Positions 32,836 through 41,763 of a DNA stretch of 64,000 bases are shown here, one piece after another. Source of the stretch: Georgenia sp. M64 (GTDB taxonomy: Bacteria > Actinomycetota > Actinomycetes > Actinomycetales > Actinomycetaceae). Numbering within the stretch: the first letter of the stretch is position 1; each line of letters opens with the position of its first letter. Under the pieces are notes generated by a model. It searched no databases. It was not told the DNA's origin and worked only from the letters and a program-made list of their open reading frames with translations. The stretch is taken from contig NZ_CP145809.1 of assembly GCF_038049925.1 (NCBI RefSeq), forward strand, positions 868,001 to 932,000, read 5' to 3'. The position numbers were made by a program, and so were the translations under genes.

Positions 32836-34131
32836 ATGACCCAGCAAGACGCCACGTCCGTGGCCGACCAGAGCCTCGCCGAGCTCGACCCCGAGATCGC
32901 CGCCGTCCTCGACGGCGAGCTCGTCCGCCAGCGCGAGACGCTGGAGATGATCGCGTCGGAGAACTTCGTCCCGCGCGCCGTCCTGCAGGCGCAGGGGTCG
33001 GTCCTGACGAACAAGTACGCCGAGGGCTACCCCGGGCGCCGGTACTACGGCGGCTGCGAGCAGGTCGACATCGCCGAGAACCTCGCCATCGAGCGGGCGA
33101 CCTCCCTCTTCGGCGCGGAGTACGCCAACGTGCAGCCGCACTCCGGTGCCCAGGCGAACGCCGCGGTCCTGCACGCGCTCGCCACCCCGGGCGAGACCAT
33201 CCTGGGCCTCTCGCTCGCCCACGGCGGGCACCTCACCCACGGCATGAAGATCAACTTCTCGGGCAAGCTCTACAAGGTCGCCGCGTACGGCGTCGACGAG
33301 CAGAGCCACCGCATCGAGATGGAGACGGTGCGCGCGAAGGCGCTCGAGTCCCGGCCCAAGGTCATCATCGCCGGCTGGTCGGCCTACCCCCGCCAGCTCG
33401 ACTTCGCCGCCTTCCGTGAGATCGCCGACGAGGTGGGCGCCTACCTGTGGACCGACATGGCCCACTTCGCCGGGCTGGTCGCCGCGGGCCTGCACCCCTC
33501 CCCGGTGCCGCACTCCGACGTCGTCTCCTCCACGGTCCACAAGACCCTCGGCGGCCCACGCTCGGGCTTCCTGCTCGCTCGGGACAAGGAGGCCTTCGGC
33601 AAGAAGCTGGACTCGGCGGTCTTCCCGGGTCAGCAGGGTGGGCCCCTCATGCACGTCGTGGCCGCCAAGGCGGTGGCGTTCAAGGTCGCCGCCGGCCAGG
33701 AGTTCCGCGACCGGCAGGAGCGCACCCTCGAGGGCGCGCGGATCATCGCCGAGCGTCTGACCCAGCAGGACGTGCGCGACTCCGGGGTCTCCCTCGTCAC
33801 CGGCGGCACCGACGTCCACCTCGTCCTGGTGGACCTGCGCAGCTCCGCCCTGGACGGCCAGCAGGCCGAGGACCTCCTCCACGCCGCGGGCATCACCGTC
33901 AACCGCAACGCCGTGCCGTTCGACCCGCGCCCGCCGCGGGTGACCTCGGGCCTGCGCATCGGCACCCCGGCGCTGGCCAGCCGCGGCTTCGGCGCGGCGG
34001 AGTTCACCGAGGTGGCCGACATCATCGCCACGACGCTCGTCGGTGGCGCCGGCACCGACGTCGAGGCGATGCGGGCCCGGGTGCGGGCGCTGACCGAGGC
34101 CTTCCCCCTCTACCCCGGGCTGCAGCAGTGA
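32836..34131 (+). CDS. glyA: Serine hydroxymethyltransferase
   Basis: 431 residues, PLP enzyme that makes glycine and 5,10-methylene-tetrahydrofolate from serine. Motifs: [28 protein letters not shown], the PLP-lysine region [17 protein letters not shown], and [14 protein letters not shown] 32836 follows GGAGGA. It overlaps folD by four bases (GTGA), so the pair forms a one-carbon operon under the ZTP riboswitch. Confidence 0.97.
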   Translation: MTQQDATSVADQSLAELDPEIAAVLDGELVRQRETLEMIASENFVPRAVLQAQGSVLTNKYAEGYPGRRYYGGCEQVDIAENLAIERATSLFGAEYANVQPHSGAQANAAVLHALATPGETILGLSLAHGGHLTHGMKINFSGKLYKVAAYGVDEQSHRIEMETVRAKALESRPKVIIAGWSAYPRQLDFAAFREIADEVGAYLWTDMAHFAGLVAAGLHPSPVPHSDVVSSTVHKTLGGPRSGFLLARDKEAFGKKLDSAVFPGQQGGPLMHVVAAKAVAFKVAAGQEFRDRQERTLEGARIIAERLTQQDVRDSGVSLVTGGTDVHLVLVDLRSSALDGQQAEDLLHAAGITVNRNAVPFDPRPPRVTSGLRIGTPALASRGFGAAEFTEVADIIATTLVGGAGTDVEAMRARVRALTEAFPLYPGLQQ

Positions 34132-35009
34132 CGGCCCGGGTCCTGGACGGGCGGGCCACCGCCGCCACGATCAAGGCCGAGCTCGCCGAGCGCGTCGCGG
34201 CCCTGACCGCCCGCGGGCGCACCCCCGGCCTCGGCACCGTCCTGGTGGGGGAGGACCCCGGCTCCCGGGCGTACGTGGCGGGCAAGCACCGCGACTGCGC
34301 CGAGGTCGGGATCGCCTCGATCCGCGTGGACCTGCCGGCGACGGCGAGCCAGGCCGACGTCGAGGCCGCCGTCGCGCGGCTCAACGCCGACCCCGCCTGC
34401 ACCGGGTACATCGTCCAGCTCCCGCTGCCGGCCGCGGTGGACACCAACGCCGTCCTCGAGCTCATCGACCCGGCCAAGGACGCCGACGGCCTGCACCCGA
34501 CCAACCTCGGCCGGCTGGTCCTCCGGGTCAAGGAGCCCGTGACGTCCCCGCTGCCCTGCACCCCGCGGGCGGTGCTCGAGCTCCTCGCCCGTCACGGCAT
34601 CGACCTGGCCGGGAAGGACGTGTGCGTCGTCGGCCGCGGGACCACCGTGGGACGGTCCATCGGCCTGCTCCTGACCCGCAAGGACGTCAACGCGACCGTC
34701 ACGCTCACCCACACCGGGACGGCGGACCTCGCCCACCACGTGCGCGCGGCGGACGTCGTCGTGGCGGCGGCGGGGCAGCCCGGGATCATCACCGCCGACA
34801 TGGTCCGGCCCGGCGCGGTCGTCCTCGACGTCGGGGTCTCCCGCGTGGTGGACCCGGACACCGGGAGGGCGACCCTGCGCGGGGACGTCGACCCCGGCGT
34901 CGCCGATGTCGCCGCCTGGCTCTCGCCCAACCCCGGCGGGGTGGGGCCGATGACCCGGGCGATGCTGCTGGCCAACGTGGTCGACACCGCCGAGCGCCTC
35001 GCCGGCTGA
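34128..35009 (+). CDS. folD: Methylenetetrahydrofolate dehydrogenase / methenyltetrahydrofolate cyclohydrolase
   Basis: 293 residues. Converts 5,10-methylene- to 10-formyl-tetrahydrofolate, the donor for PurN and PurH. Motifs: [20 protein letters not shown] (catalytic Lys), [19 protein letters not shown], the NADP loop [11 protein letters not shown] and PGGVGPMT near the end. GTG start embedded in the glyA stop (GTGA). Confidence 0.97.
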   Translation: MTARVLDGRATAATIKAELAERVAALTARGRTPGLGTVLVGEDPGSRAYVAGKHRDCAEVGIASIRVDLPATASQADVEAAVARLNADPACTGYIVQLPLPAAVDTNAVLELIDPAKDADGLHPTNLGRLVLRVKEPVTSPLPCTPRAVLELLARHGIDLAGKDVCVVGRGTTVGRSIGLLLTRKDVNATVTLTHTGTADLAHHVRAADVVVAAAGQPGIITADMVRPGAVVLDVGVSRVVDPDTGRATLRGDVDPGVADVAAWLSPNPGGVGPMTRAMLLANVVDTAERLAG

Positions 35010-35068
35010 GCGCCGTCGCGTCGCGGACGTCGTCCCACCCTGTCGGTGGGATCGGGGAGGATGTCCCG

Positions 35069-35884
35069 GTGCTCACTGTCGCCTCCGTCAACGTCAACGG
35101 CGTCCGCGCCGCCTTCCGCCGCGGCATGGCCGCCTGGCTCGCCGCCCGCAACCCGGACGTCCTGCTCCTCCAGGAGGTCCGGGCCGACGACCGGACCCTC
35201 GCCGAGCACCTCGGTGAGGGCTGGCACGTCGCGCACCAGGCGAGCGACGCCAAGGGCCGGGCCGGGGTCGCCGTCGCGTCCCGCGTCCCGGCCGCCGCGG
35301 TGCGGGTGGGGCTGGGCAACGGCACTCCCGAGCCCGCCGTCGACACCGGCCGCTGGGTGGAGATGGACCTCGAGGTCGGCGAGCGGCCCCTCACGGTCGT
35401 CTCGGCCTACGTCCACTCCGGCACCGCCGGCACGGAGAAGATGGACCTGAAGTACGCGCACCTGGACAAGGTGAGCAGGCGCCTGGAGGAGCTCACCGGC
35501 CAGGCGCGGGCGGGGGAGCGAGAGGTCCTCGTCGCCGGAGACGTCAACATCGCCCACGGCGAGCGGGACATCAAGAACTGGAAGGGCAACCACAACAAGA
35601 CCTCGGGCGCCCTCGACGCCGAGATCGCCTACCTCGACCGGTGGACCGGCGAGCTCGGCCTCGTCGACGTCGCGCGGCGGATCGCCGGGGACGTGCCCGG
35701 GCCCTACACGTGGTGGTCCTGGCGGGGAAAGGCGTTCGACAACGACGCCGGCTGGCGCATCGACTACCAGCTCGCCACCCACGGGCTCGCGGAACGGGCC
35801 GTCGACGCCGGCGTCGACCGGGCCGCCACCTACGACCAGCGGTTCTCCGACCACGCGCCCGTGGTCGCCACCTACGACCTCTAG
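35069..35884 (+). CDS. xth: Exodeoxyribonuclease III family enzyme
   Basis: 271 residues, exonuclease/endonuclease/phosphatase fold. AP endonuclease of base excision repair. Metal and catalytic residues visible in SVNVNGVRAA, LLLQEVRAD (Glu), AGDVNIAHGERDIKNWKGN (Asp, Asn) and FSDHAPVVATYDL (Asp-His). GTG 35069 is preceded by GAGGAT six bases upstream, which could be a weak -10 box or a ribosome site. Confidence 0.94.
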   Translation: MLTVASVNVNGVRAAFRRGMAAWLAARNPDVLLLQEVRADDRTLAEHLGEGWHVAHQASDAKGRAGVAVASRVPAAAVRVGLGNGTPEPAVDTGRWVEMDLEVGERPLTVVSAYVHSGTAGTEKMDLKYAHLDKVSRRLEELTGQARAGEREVLVAGDVNIAHGERDIKNWKGNHNKTSGALDAEIAYLDRWTGELGLVDVARRIAGDVPGPYTWWSWRGKAFDNDAGWRIDYQLATHGLAERAVDAGVDRAATYDQRFSDHAPVVATYDL

Positions 35885-36037
35885 CCGCCCGGGAAGCCGG
35901 TGAGGAGGCGCGGCACCCCACGGCCACCGGGCACCTCGGCCACGATGGCCGCCGGGTCCACGAAATCTGGGGGCGTGTGCCGGACATGTACGGGGTGAGA
36001 GGCCGGGACGGGCGGCCGCCGAGCACGAGGGGATGAC

Positions 36038-36559
36038 GTGCCGACCGACCACACCGGCGCCGTCGAGGCGCTGTACGACCAGCACGCCGGGACCGTCCAC
36101 CGCTACGTCTACCGGCGGGTGCTGGACCGGGCGACGGCCGACGAGCTGACCAACGACGTCTTCCGGATCGCGTGGCAGCGGCTGCAGACGGCACGCCCGG
36201 TGGACCTGCCCTGGTTGATCGGTGCGGCGAAGAACCTCGTCCTCAACGAGGTCCGTGCGCGTGGCCGGCGGCAACGGCTGACGGCGAGGCTGCGCGACGA
36301 GGCCGTCACGTGGGCGCCCGGCCCGGACGTGGTGCGCGACCGTGTCCTCGAGGTGCTGTCGACCATGCGCGAACGAGATCGGGACATCCTCATGCTCGCC
36401 TACTGGGACGGGTTCCGGGGGGCCGACCTGGCCGCCGTCCTGGGCTGCGGCGAGGCCACTGCCGCCTCGCGACTGTTCCGTGCCCGCAAGGCCTTCGCCC
36501 GGCTCGCGCCACCGGAGCTCGTCGGGCACGAGATCGTCATGAACGGAGGGCAGCGCTGA
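36038..36559 (+). CDS. ECF-type RNA polymerase sigma factor
   Basis: 173 residues. Region 2 (about 8-70: ALYDQHAGTVHRYVYRR, ADELTNDVFRIAWQR) and region 4 (about 108-165: STMRERDRDILMLAYWDGF, DLAAVLGCGEATAASRLFRARK) are clear. GTG start with GAGGGGA at 36027-36033. It overlaps the next gene by one base (TGATG), the usual layout of a sigma factor with its membrane-bound regulator. Its target promoters are unknown. Confidence 0.92.
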   Translation: MPTDHTGAVEALYDQHAGTVHRYVYRRVLDRATADELTNDVFRIAWQRLQTARPVDLPWLIGAAKNLVLNEVRARGRRQRLTARLRDEAVTWAPGPDVVRDRVLEVLSTMRERDRDILMLAYWDGFRGADLAAVLGCGEATAASRLFRARKAFARLAPPELVGHEIVMNGGQR

Positions 36560-37848
36560 TGGACCGCATCGAAGAGCTGATGAAGGTTGCCGACCCCGCG
36601 CGTGACGCCCCCGGCCCGCGCCCGTTCCGCCTCGCGGAGGTGGCCGGACCGTCGGTGGCGTCTACGGCGCGACGGCGTGGGCGTCGCGATCACCTCGCGG
36701 TGTGGGGCAGCGCCGTCGGGGTGGCGGCCGCGCTGGCCGGCGGCCTGGTCATCGCCCACGAGTGGCGGACCGCCCCGGACACGCCCGCCCCGCCCGCCGG
36801 CAGCGGCGCGGGCGAGGGAAGCACGCCTGCGACGACGTCTCCCGATCCCGCCCTCGCACCGACCGACCTGCCCAACGGCCTGGTCCCGGCGCACGACCAG
36901 GTCTACCTCGAGGACTCCGACGCCTGCGCCGCCCTCGACGTCACCCAGGTGCTCACCCAGGGCGACCGGGCACTCGCCACCGAGCCGTGGGAGTACCCGG
37001 TGGTCGGCTGCGTGGACGGCATCGCCGCGCTGACCATGTCCGACCGGGCGGTCCATGCGGCCGGCCTGGACGACGTCGTGACGGGTGTCGTCCTGGCCCG
37101 CTGGGAGGACGGCCGGTGGGCCGTCGAGGACCCGCGCGAGCTCGACGGCGGTCAGGTGGCGGTGCCGGTGTACCACTCCTGGCCCGCCCTCCTGGGGTAC
37201 CAGCTGCCCGGCGACCCGCCCGCCGCGGAGCGGATGGCCGAGCAGTACGCGCAGATCGGCGTCGACGCCGGGACCGGTGAGCGGCTGCTCGGCCCGGAGA
37301 CGACCGCCTGGACGGTCGACACCCCAGCCGGGAGCTGGACGCCCGGGGCCGCAGGACCGGCCGAGTTCTCCTGGCGGTCCGACGCGACCTGGGCGCACGA
37401 CGAGCTCAGCGGTGCGGCGGCCGGTGGCGGCGCCGAGGACGTGCGTCACGAGGTCGTCTACTTCGACCCGCGGGGCAGGAGCGTCGCCCGGCTCGTGGTG
37501 ACGACGTCGGCGGAGCAGGCGGGGTGCGCGCTGACGGACGCGACGTACGTCGTCGAGGGTCGCCGGCCCACCGGTCTGCGGTCGCAGCTCGGGTCCCTGG
37601 ACGTCGGACTGGTCACGGCCGAGGACGTCCTGGGGGTGGAGGTCTCCACGACCAGGCTCGTCCCGTCCTCCGCACCGGACTCCGGCGCCTCGTGCGACCT
37701 GCCCGAGGAGCACGCGGTCGGCGACGTCGCCGTCCACCTCGACGGCGGCCGGTACCAGTTCCGCACCGCGCAGGAGCGGGAGGAGTACCTCGCCACCCAG
37801 GAGTACGCCGACGTCGTCCGGCTGGCCGCGTCGGTCGAGCTCGGCTGA
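36559..37848 (+). CDS. Membrane-anchored protein coupled to the ECF sigma factor, putative anti-sigma
   Basis: 429 residues. A short cytoplasmic N-terminus (1-46, MDRIEELMKVADPARDAPGP) is followed by one membrane helix (about 47-66), a Pro/Thr-rich linker and a large extracellular domain of about 320 residues, rich in Trp and acidic residues with four or five Cys. There is no zinc-binding HxxxCxxC anti-sigma motif. The layout and the coupling to the sigma gene suggest a signal-sensing anti-sigma or sensor (inference). No family recognised for the outer domain. Confidence 0.65.
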   Translation: MDRIEELMKVADPARDAPGPRPFRLAEVAGPSVASTARRRGRRDHLAVWGSAVGVAAALAGGLVIAHEWRTAPDTPAPPAGSGAGEGSTPATTSPDPALAPTDLPNGLVPAHDQVYLEDSDACAALDVTQVLTQGDRALATEPWEYPVVGCVDGIAALTMSDRAVHAAGLDDVVTGVVLARWEDGRWAVEDPRELDGGQVAVPVYHSWPALLGYQLPGDPPAAERMAEQYAQIGVDAGTGERLLGPETTAWTVDTPAGSWTPGAAGPAEFSWRSDATWAHDELSGAAAGGGAEDVRHEVVYFDPRGRSVARLVVTTSAEQAGCALTDATYVVEGRRPTGLRSQLGSLDVGLVTAEDVLGVEVSTTRLVPSSAPDSGASCDLPEEHAVGDVAVHLDGGRYQFRTAQEREEYLATQEYADVVRLAASVELG

Positions 37849-37863
37849 GCCCCGGCGGTCCGT

Positions 37864-37882
37864 CAGCCCGGCCGCCGGGCTG
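37864..37882. terminator. Hairpin between convergent genes
   Basis: CAGCCCGG (37864-37871), loop CCG, CCGGGCTG (37875-37882), in the 59-base gap between the sigma partner gene and the DksA-like gene. Confidence 0.6.
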
Positions 37883-37907
37883 CCGGACGGCCGGGTCCCC
37901 GGTCGCC

Positions 37908-38264
37908 TCAGCGGGCGGCGGCCCGGGCGCAGGAGACGCAGCGCGTCGCCGTCGGCCGTGCCTCCAGACGGCCCGGCCCGACCGGGTTCCCGCAGCGCTC
38001 GCAGGTGCCGTAGGTGCCGCGTTCGAGCCGGTCGAGCGCGGCGTCGACCTCGCCGAGCGTGTGCCGCGCGCTCTCGGTGAGTGCCACCACCTGGGCCCGC
38101 TCGTAGCCGATGGTGGTGCCCTCCGGGTCGTGCTCGTCGTCGGTGTTCGCCCCCTCGGCGGCGGCCACGACGTCGGCGAAGGAGCGGTCCAGCGCGGCGA
38201 GACGGGCGGCGGTCGCCGCCCGCAGCGCCGTCAGCCGCTCGCGTGCCTCGTCCTGCCCCGACAC
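37908..38264 (-). CDS. TraR/DksA family zinc-finger protein
   Basis: 118 residues. A coiled-coil-prone N-terminal half (LTALRAATAARLAALDRSF, LTESARHTLGEVDAALDRLE) precedes a four-Cys zinc finger CERCGNPVGP...CVSC near residues 88-112. Family members act at the RNA polymerase secondary channel, though many short actinobacterial ones are untested. Its GTG lies only three bases after the galK stop, so it is probably the last gene of the gal operon. Confidence 0.88.
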   Translation of the reverse strand: MSGQDEARERLTALRAATAARLAALDRSFADVVAAAEGANTDDEHDPEGTTIGYERAQVVALTESARHTLGEVDAALDRLERGTYGTCERCGNPVGPGRLEARPTATRCVSCARAAAR

Positions 38265-38267
38265 GTG

Positions 38268-39557
38268 CTAGCCCACGGGGGCGGCCGCGCCGGCCGGCTC
38301 GGCGACGAGGAACTCCGGCCGGGCGAACCCGGCGGCGGCGAACGCCCGCTCCACGGCGTCGGCCACCGCGGCGGCGGAGGCGGCGTCCACCAGGGCGATG
38401 GCCGAGCCGCCGAAGCCCCCGCCGGTCATCCGGGCCCCGTGCGCGCCCGCGGCCCGGGCGGCCGTCACGGCCACGTCCAGCTCGTCGCAGGAGACCTCGT
38501 AGTCCGCGGCCAGGGAGGCGTGGGACCCGTCGAGGAGCGCCCCGGCCTCGGCCAGCGCCGTCCCCGTCAGCGCGGCCCCCGGCGCCGCCGAGAGCACGCG
38601 CACCAGCGCGCGGACCCGCTCGATCTCGGTGACCACGTGCCGCACGCGCCGGCGCTGCTCGTCGTCGGCCAGCCGGTCGAGCACGTCGGTCAGGGTCGTC
38701 GTGCCCGCCGCGAGCGCGTCGGCCACCACCCGGAGCGAGGCGACCCCCAGGACCGCCGCGGCGCTCTCGCAGACCTCCCGGCGGCGGGCGTACTGACCGT
38801 CCACGAGCCGGTGCTCGGCGCGGGTGTCCACCACGAGCAGGGCCAGCCCGGCCGCTGCCAGGTCGAACGGGATCTGCGTGACGGAGCCGTCGGAGGTGTC
38901 CAGGAGCAGGGCGTGCCCGGGCCGGCAGCGCAGCGCCGCCGCCTGGTCCATGCCGCCGGTGGGGGCGCCCGCGACCTCGTTCTCCGCGCGGACGCACGCC
39001 GCGGCGAGCCGGGCCCGTCCGGCGTCGTCGTCCGGCCCGGCCTGACCGAGCCCGCCGACCCCGTCCAGCGCGACCGCGACGGCGCACTCGATCGCGGCGG
39101 AGGAGCTCAGACCCGCGCCGTAGGGCACGCACGAGTCGACCGCGACGTCGAACCCGGGCACGGGGTGCCCGTCGCCCGCCAGGGCCCACGCCACCCCGGC
39201 GGGGTAGGCGGGCCAGCCGTCGACGGCGCCCGCGGACCCGGCCGGCCCGACGCCGTCGAGGTCGACCTCGCGCACGGCTCGCCGTCCCGCCGCGCCGCCC
39301 GGCGCCGCGCCCTCCTGGGCGCTGACGAGCCGGGCGGTGCGGTCGGGCCGCGCGCGCAGCGCGACGAACGTGCGGTGCGGCAGCGCCAGCGGCAGGCACA
39401 GGCCGTCGTTGTAGTCGGTGTGCTCCCCGATGAGGTTGACCCGGCCCGGGGCCGCCCACACCCCGTCCGGCTCCCCGCCGAGCGCCTCGGCGAAGAGCGC
39501 ACGCACCCGTGCGGCCCCCTCGGCGTCGGTCCACGCCGGCAGCAGCGGGACGCTCAC
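38268..39557 (-). CDS. galK: Galactokinase
   Basis: 429 residues, GHMP kinase. Motifs: PGRVNLIGEHTDYNDGLCLP (galactose binding), the ATP loop PYGAGLSSSAAIE, NEVAGAPTGGMDQ with the catalytic Asp, and RMTGGGFGGSAIAL near the C-terminus. Makes galactose 1-phosphate for GalT. GTG start within the galT stop (GTGA overlap). Confidence 0.97.
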   Translation of the reverse strand: MSVPLLPAWTDAEGAARVRALFAEALGGEPDGVWAAPGRVNLIGEHTDYNDGLCLPLALPHRTFVALRARPDRTARLVSAQEGAAPGGAAGRRAVREVDLDGVGPAGSAGAVDGWPAYPAGVAWALAGDGHPVPGFDVAVDSCVPYGAGLSSSAAIECAVAVALDGVGGLGQAGPDDDAGRARLAAACVRAENEVAGAPTGGMDQAAALRCRPGHALLLDTSDGSVTQIPFDLAAAGLALLVVDTRAEHRLVDGQYARRREVCESAAAVLGVASLRVVADALAAGTTTLTDVLDRLADDEQRRRVRHVVTEIERVRALVRVLSAAPGAALTGTALAEAGALLDGSHASLAADYEVSCDELDVAVTAARAAGAHGARMTGGGFGGSAIALVDAASAAAVADAVERAFAAAGFARPEFLVAEPAGAAAPVG

Positions 39558-40783
39558 GCCTGACCCGCCCCGGCCGGGACCACCTCGCGCAGCCGGTCGG
39601 CGATGCGCTCGGGGGTGGTGTCGGAGATCCACGCGCCCATGCCCGACTCCGAGCCGGCCAGGTACTTGAGCTTGCCGGGGGCGCGCAGGACCGAGAAGAG
39701 CTGCAGGTGCAGGCGCAGGTCGTCGCGGCCCTCGCGCACCGGTGCCTGGTGCCACGCCGCGATGTAGGGCAGGTGGATGGGGCCGCCGGAGTCCTCCTCG
39801 CCGGGCGGGACCACGAAGAACCGGTCCCCGCCCTGGAGCAGGCGCAGGTAGATCCCGGCGAGGTCGTCGCGCTCGGCGTCGGTGAGGGCGGGCAGGTCGG
39901 GCACGTCGCGGCGCGGCGCGAGGTGGACCTCGACGGGCCAGCGCGCGGCCGCCGGGACGTACGCCGCCCAGTGCTCGGACTCGGCCACCACGCGGCGGCC
40001 CGAGCGCAGCTCGGCGTCGAGGACGTCGCGCAGGAGGTTGCGCCCGGTGCGCGCGCGGTGGGCGCGCGCCTGGCGCAGCATCGTCGCGGTGCGCGGGGTG
40101 AGGTAGGGGTAGGCGTAGATCTGGCCGTGGGGGTGGTGCAGCGTCACGCCGATCTCCCGGCCGCGGTTCTCGAAGCAGAACACCTGCTCGATCCCCGGCA
40201 GGGCGGAGAGCTCGGCCGTGCGGTCCGCCCACGCCTCGATGACGGTGCGCATCCGACGACGACCGACCCCGGCGAGGGAGGCGGTGGAGTCGGGCGAGAA
40301 GCAGATGACCTCGCACCGGCCCGCCGCCGGGCGGGTGGGCCACAGCTCCTCGCCGTCGAGGGGGGTGACGACGTCGTCGACGCCGGGCACGGCCATGAGG
40401 GAGGGGAAGCGGTTCTCGAACACGACGACGTCGTAGTCGGTGTCCGGGATCTCCCCGTCGGAGTAGGCGGCGCCCGGGCGGGCCGGGGCGAGAGGGTTGG
40501 CGTCGGCCGGGGGCAGGTGCGTGCGGTTCATCCGGTGCGCCGCCATCGGCACCCACTCGCCGGTGAGGACGTCGTAGCGCATCTCCGGTCCCGTCACCGG
40601 CCGCGGCACCCCGTCCTCGCCCGTGACCGGCGCGAACCGGTCCGGGAGCGGTCGGGGGTCGTCCAGGCGGCGGGTGGCCCCGCCGGAGACGTAGGGCTCG
40701 GAGTCGTCGAAGTAGATGAGCTCGCGTCCGTCGGCCAGGCGGGTGCTGGTGCGGCGGACCGAGGCGATCTCGGGTGCGGTCAT
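39554..40783 (-). CDS. galT: Galactose-1-phosphate uridylyltransferase
   Basis: 409 residues, HIT superfamily. The nucleophile His lies in LHHPHGQIYAYP; NRFPSL and FCFENRGREIG are also typical. Exchanges UMP between UDP-glucose and galactose 1-phosphate (Leloir pathway). ATG 40783 with CAGGAG upstream; five bases after the regulator stop. galE is not in the window. Confidence 0.96.
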   Translation of the reverse strand: MTAPEIASVRRTSTRLADGRELIYFDDSEPYVSGGATRRLDDPRPLPDRFAPVTGEDGVPRPVTGPEMRYDVLTGEWVPMAAHRMNRTHLPPADANPLAPARPGAAYSDGEIPDTDYDVVVFENRFPSLMAVPGVDDVVTPLDGEELWPTRPAAGRCEVICFSPDSTASLAGVGRRRMRTVIEAWADRTAELSALPGIEQVFCFENRGREIGVTLHHPHGQIYAYPYLTPRTATMLRQARAHRARTGRNLLRDVLDAELRSGRRVVAESEHWAAYVPAAARWPVEVHLAPRRDVPDLPALTDAERDDLAGIYLRLLQGGDRFFVVPPGEEDSGGPIHLPYIAAWHQAPVREGRDDLRLHLQLFSVLRAPGKLKYLAGSESGMGAWISDTTPERIADRLREVVPAGAGQA

Positions 40784-40788
40784 GGGTC

Positions 40789-41613
40789 TCACTCCTGGGT
40801 GATCTCGAGGACGATGCCGTGCTCCTCCGCGGCGGTGACGGTCGCGGGCCCGGGGGGCTCGTCGGTGACGAGCACCGCCAGCTCGTGCACGGAGCAGAAG
40901 GTGCGCAGGCCGATCGCGCCCCACTTCGAGGCGTCGACGACGGCGACGGGGGTCCGGGCGGCGCCCACCATCGCCTCGTTGGTGGCGCCCTCGGCGAGGT
41001 TGGGCGTCATGAGGCCGGTGGCGGGGTCGAACCCGTGCGCACCGAGGAACGCCCACTCCACCCGCATCCGCCGCAGCGTGTCGACCGCGAGCGGACCGAC
41101 GAGCGCGTCGGAGCGGGTCCGCTCACCGCCGGTGAGCAGCACCGTGGGGGCGGGGCGGGAGTCGGCGCGGGCGCGCTCGGCCTCGTCGTGGAGGACCTGG
41201 GCGGCGGGCAGGGAGTTCGTCACCACCGTGAGGGTGCCCACGTGGGGCAGGGCGGCCAGGGCCTGGGCGACGGCGAGGGTGGTGGTGCCGCCGGTCAGCG
41301 CGACGGAGTCCCCCGGGCGCACCAGCGAGGCGGCGCGGCGCCCGATGGCCGCCTTCTCCCCGGGGTGCTGACCCACCTTCGTGCCGAAGAGCGGCTCCTC
41401 CGCGGCGCCCGCCGTGGCGACCGCGCCGCCGTGGACCCGGTCGACCAGGCCGCGCGAGACGAGCTCGGTGATGTCGCGCCGCACGGTCATCTCCGAGACG
41501 CCGAGCGCGTCGACGACCTCCGCCACCCGGACGGCCCCGTGCCGGGCGACCTGCTCGAGGATGAACTCCTGGCGCTGCCGCGCGAACAGGGGCGCGGTTC
41601 CCTCACGTTCCAT
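40789..41613 (-). CDS. DeoR-family regulator of the gal operon
   Basis: 274 residues. N-terminal DeoR helix-turn-helix (RQEFILEQVARHGAVRVAEV, GVSEMTVRRDITELVSRGLV), then the sugar-phosphate isomerase-like DeoRC domain (DSVALTGGTTTLAVAQAL, FLGAHGFDPATGLMTPN). First gene of an operon with galT, galK and the DksA-like gene, so it probably represses its own operon until a galactose phosphate binds. ATG 41613 is seven bases after TATGCT (leaderless); an in-frame ATG at 41625 is an alternative. Three phased direct repeats lie directly upstream. Confidence 0.93.
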   Translation of the reverse strand: MEREGTAPLFARQRQEFILEQVARHGAVRVAEVVDALGVSEMTVRRDITELVSRGLVDRVHGGAVATAGAAEEPLFGTKVGQHPGEKAAIGRRAASLVRPGDSVALTGGTTTLAVAQALAALPHVGTLTVVTNSLPAAQVLHDEAERARADSRPAPTVLLTGGERTRSDALVGPLAVDTLRRMRVEWAFLGAHGFDPATGLMTPNLAEGATNEAMVGAARTPVAVVDASKWGAIGLRTFCSVHELAVLVTDEPPGPATVTAAEEHGIVLEITQE

Positions 41614-41620
41614 GACCACC

Positions 41621-41626
41621 AGCATA
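41621..41626 (-). promoter_or_regulatory. -10 box TATGCT of the leaderless gal operon
   Basis: Minus-strand TATGCT, seven bases, then ATG 41613. Confidence 0.6.
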
Positions 41627-41634
41627 CACTGACC

Positions 41635-41660
41635 CGAACACGAACGAACACGGCCGAACA
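41635..41660. promoter_or_regulatory. Three CGAACA direct repeats phased at 10 bp (DeoR operator candidate)
   Basis: CGAACA occurs at 41635-41640, 41645-41650 and 41655-41660. The spacing is exactly one helical turn, and the array lies over the -35 region of the DeoR-led gal operon. Confidence 0.65.
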
Positions 41661-41710
41661 GGCCGGGCCCGCGAGTTCCCGAGCGGCCCCGGAGGTGCCA
41701 GGATGGGGAC

Positions 41711-41761
41711 GTGCCCACCTCGTCCCGCGCAGCCCTCGGCCGCCACCCCGGGAGCCGGTAG
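41711..41761 (+). other. Possible 16-codon leader peptide ahead of the 2H phosphoesterase
   Basis: GTG 41711 opens a 16-residue frame (MPTSSRAALGRHPGSR) whose TAG ends two bases before the GTG of the next gene. It is preceded by CAGGAT and six bases, the same arrangement as at the CNNM gene. It may be a translated leader, or a sign of a lost frame at the true gene start. Confidence 0.3.
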
Positions 41762-41763
41762 GC

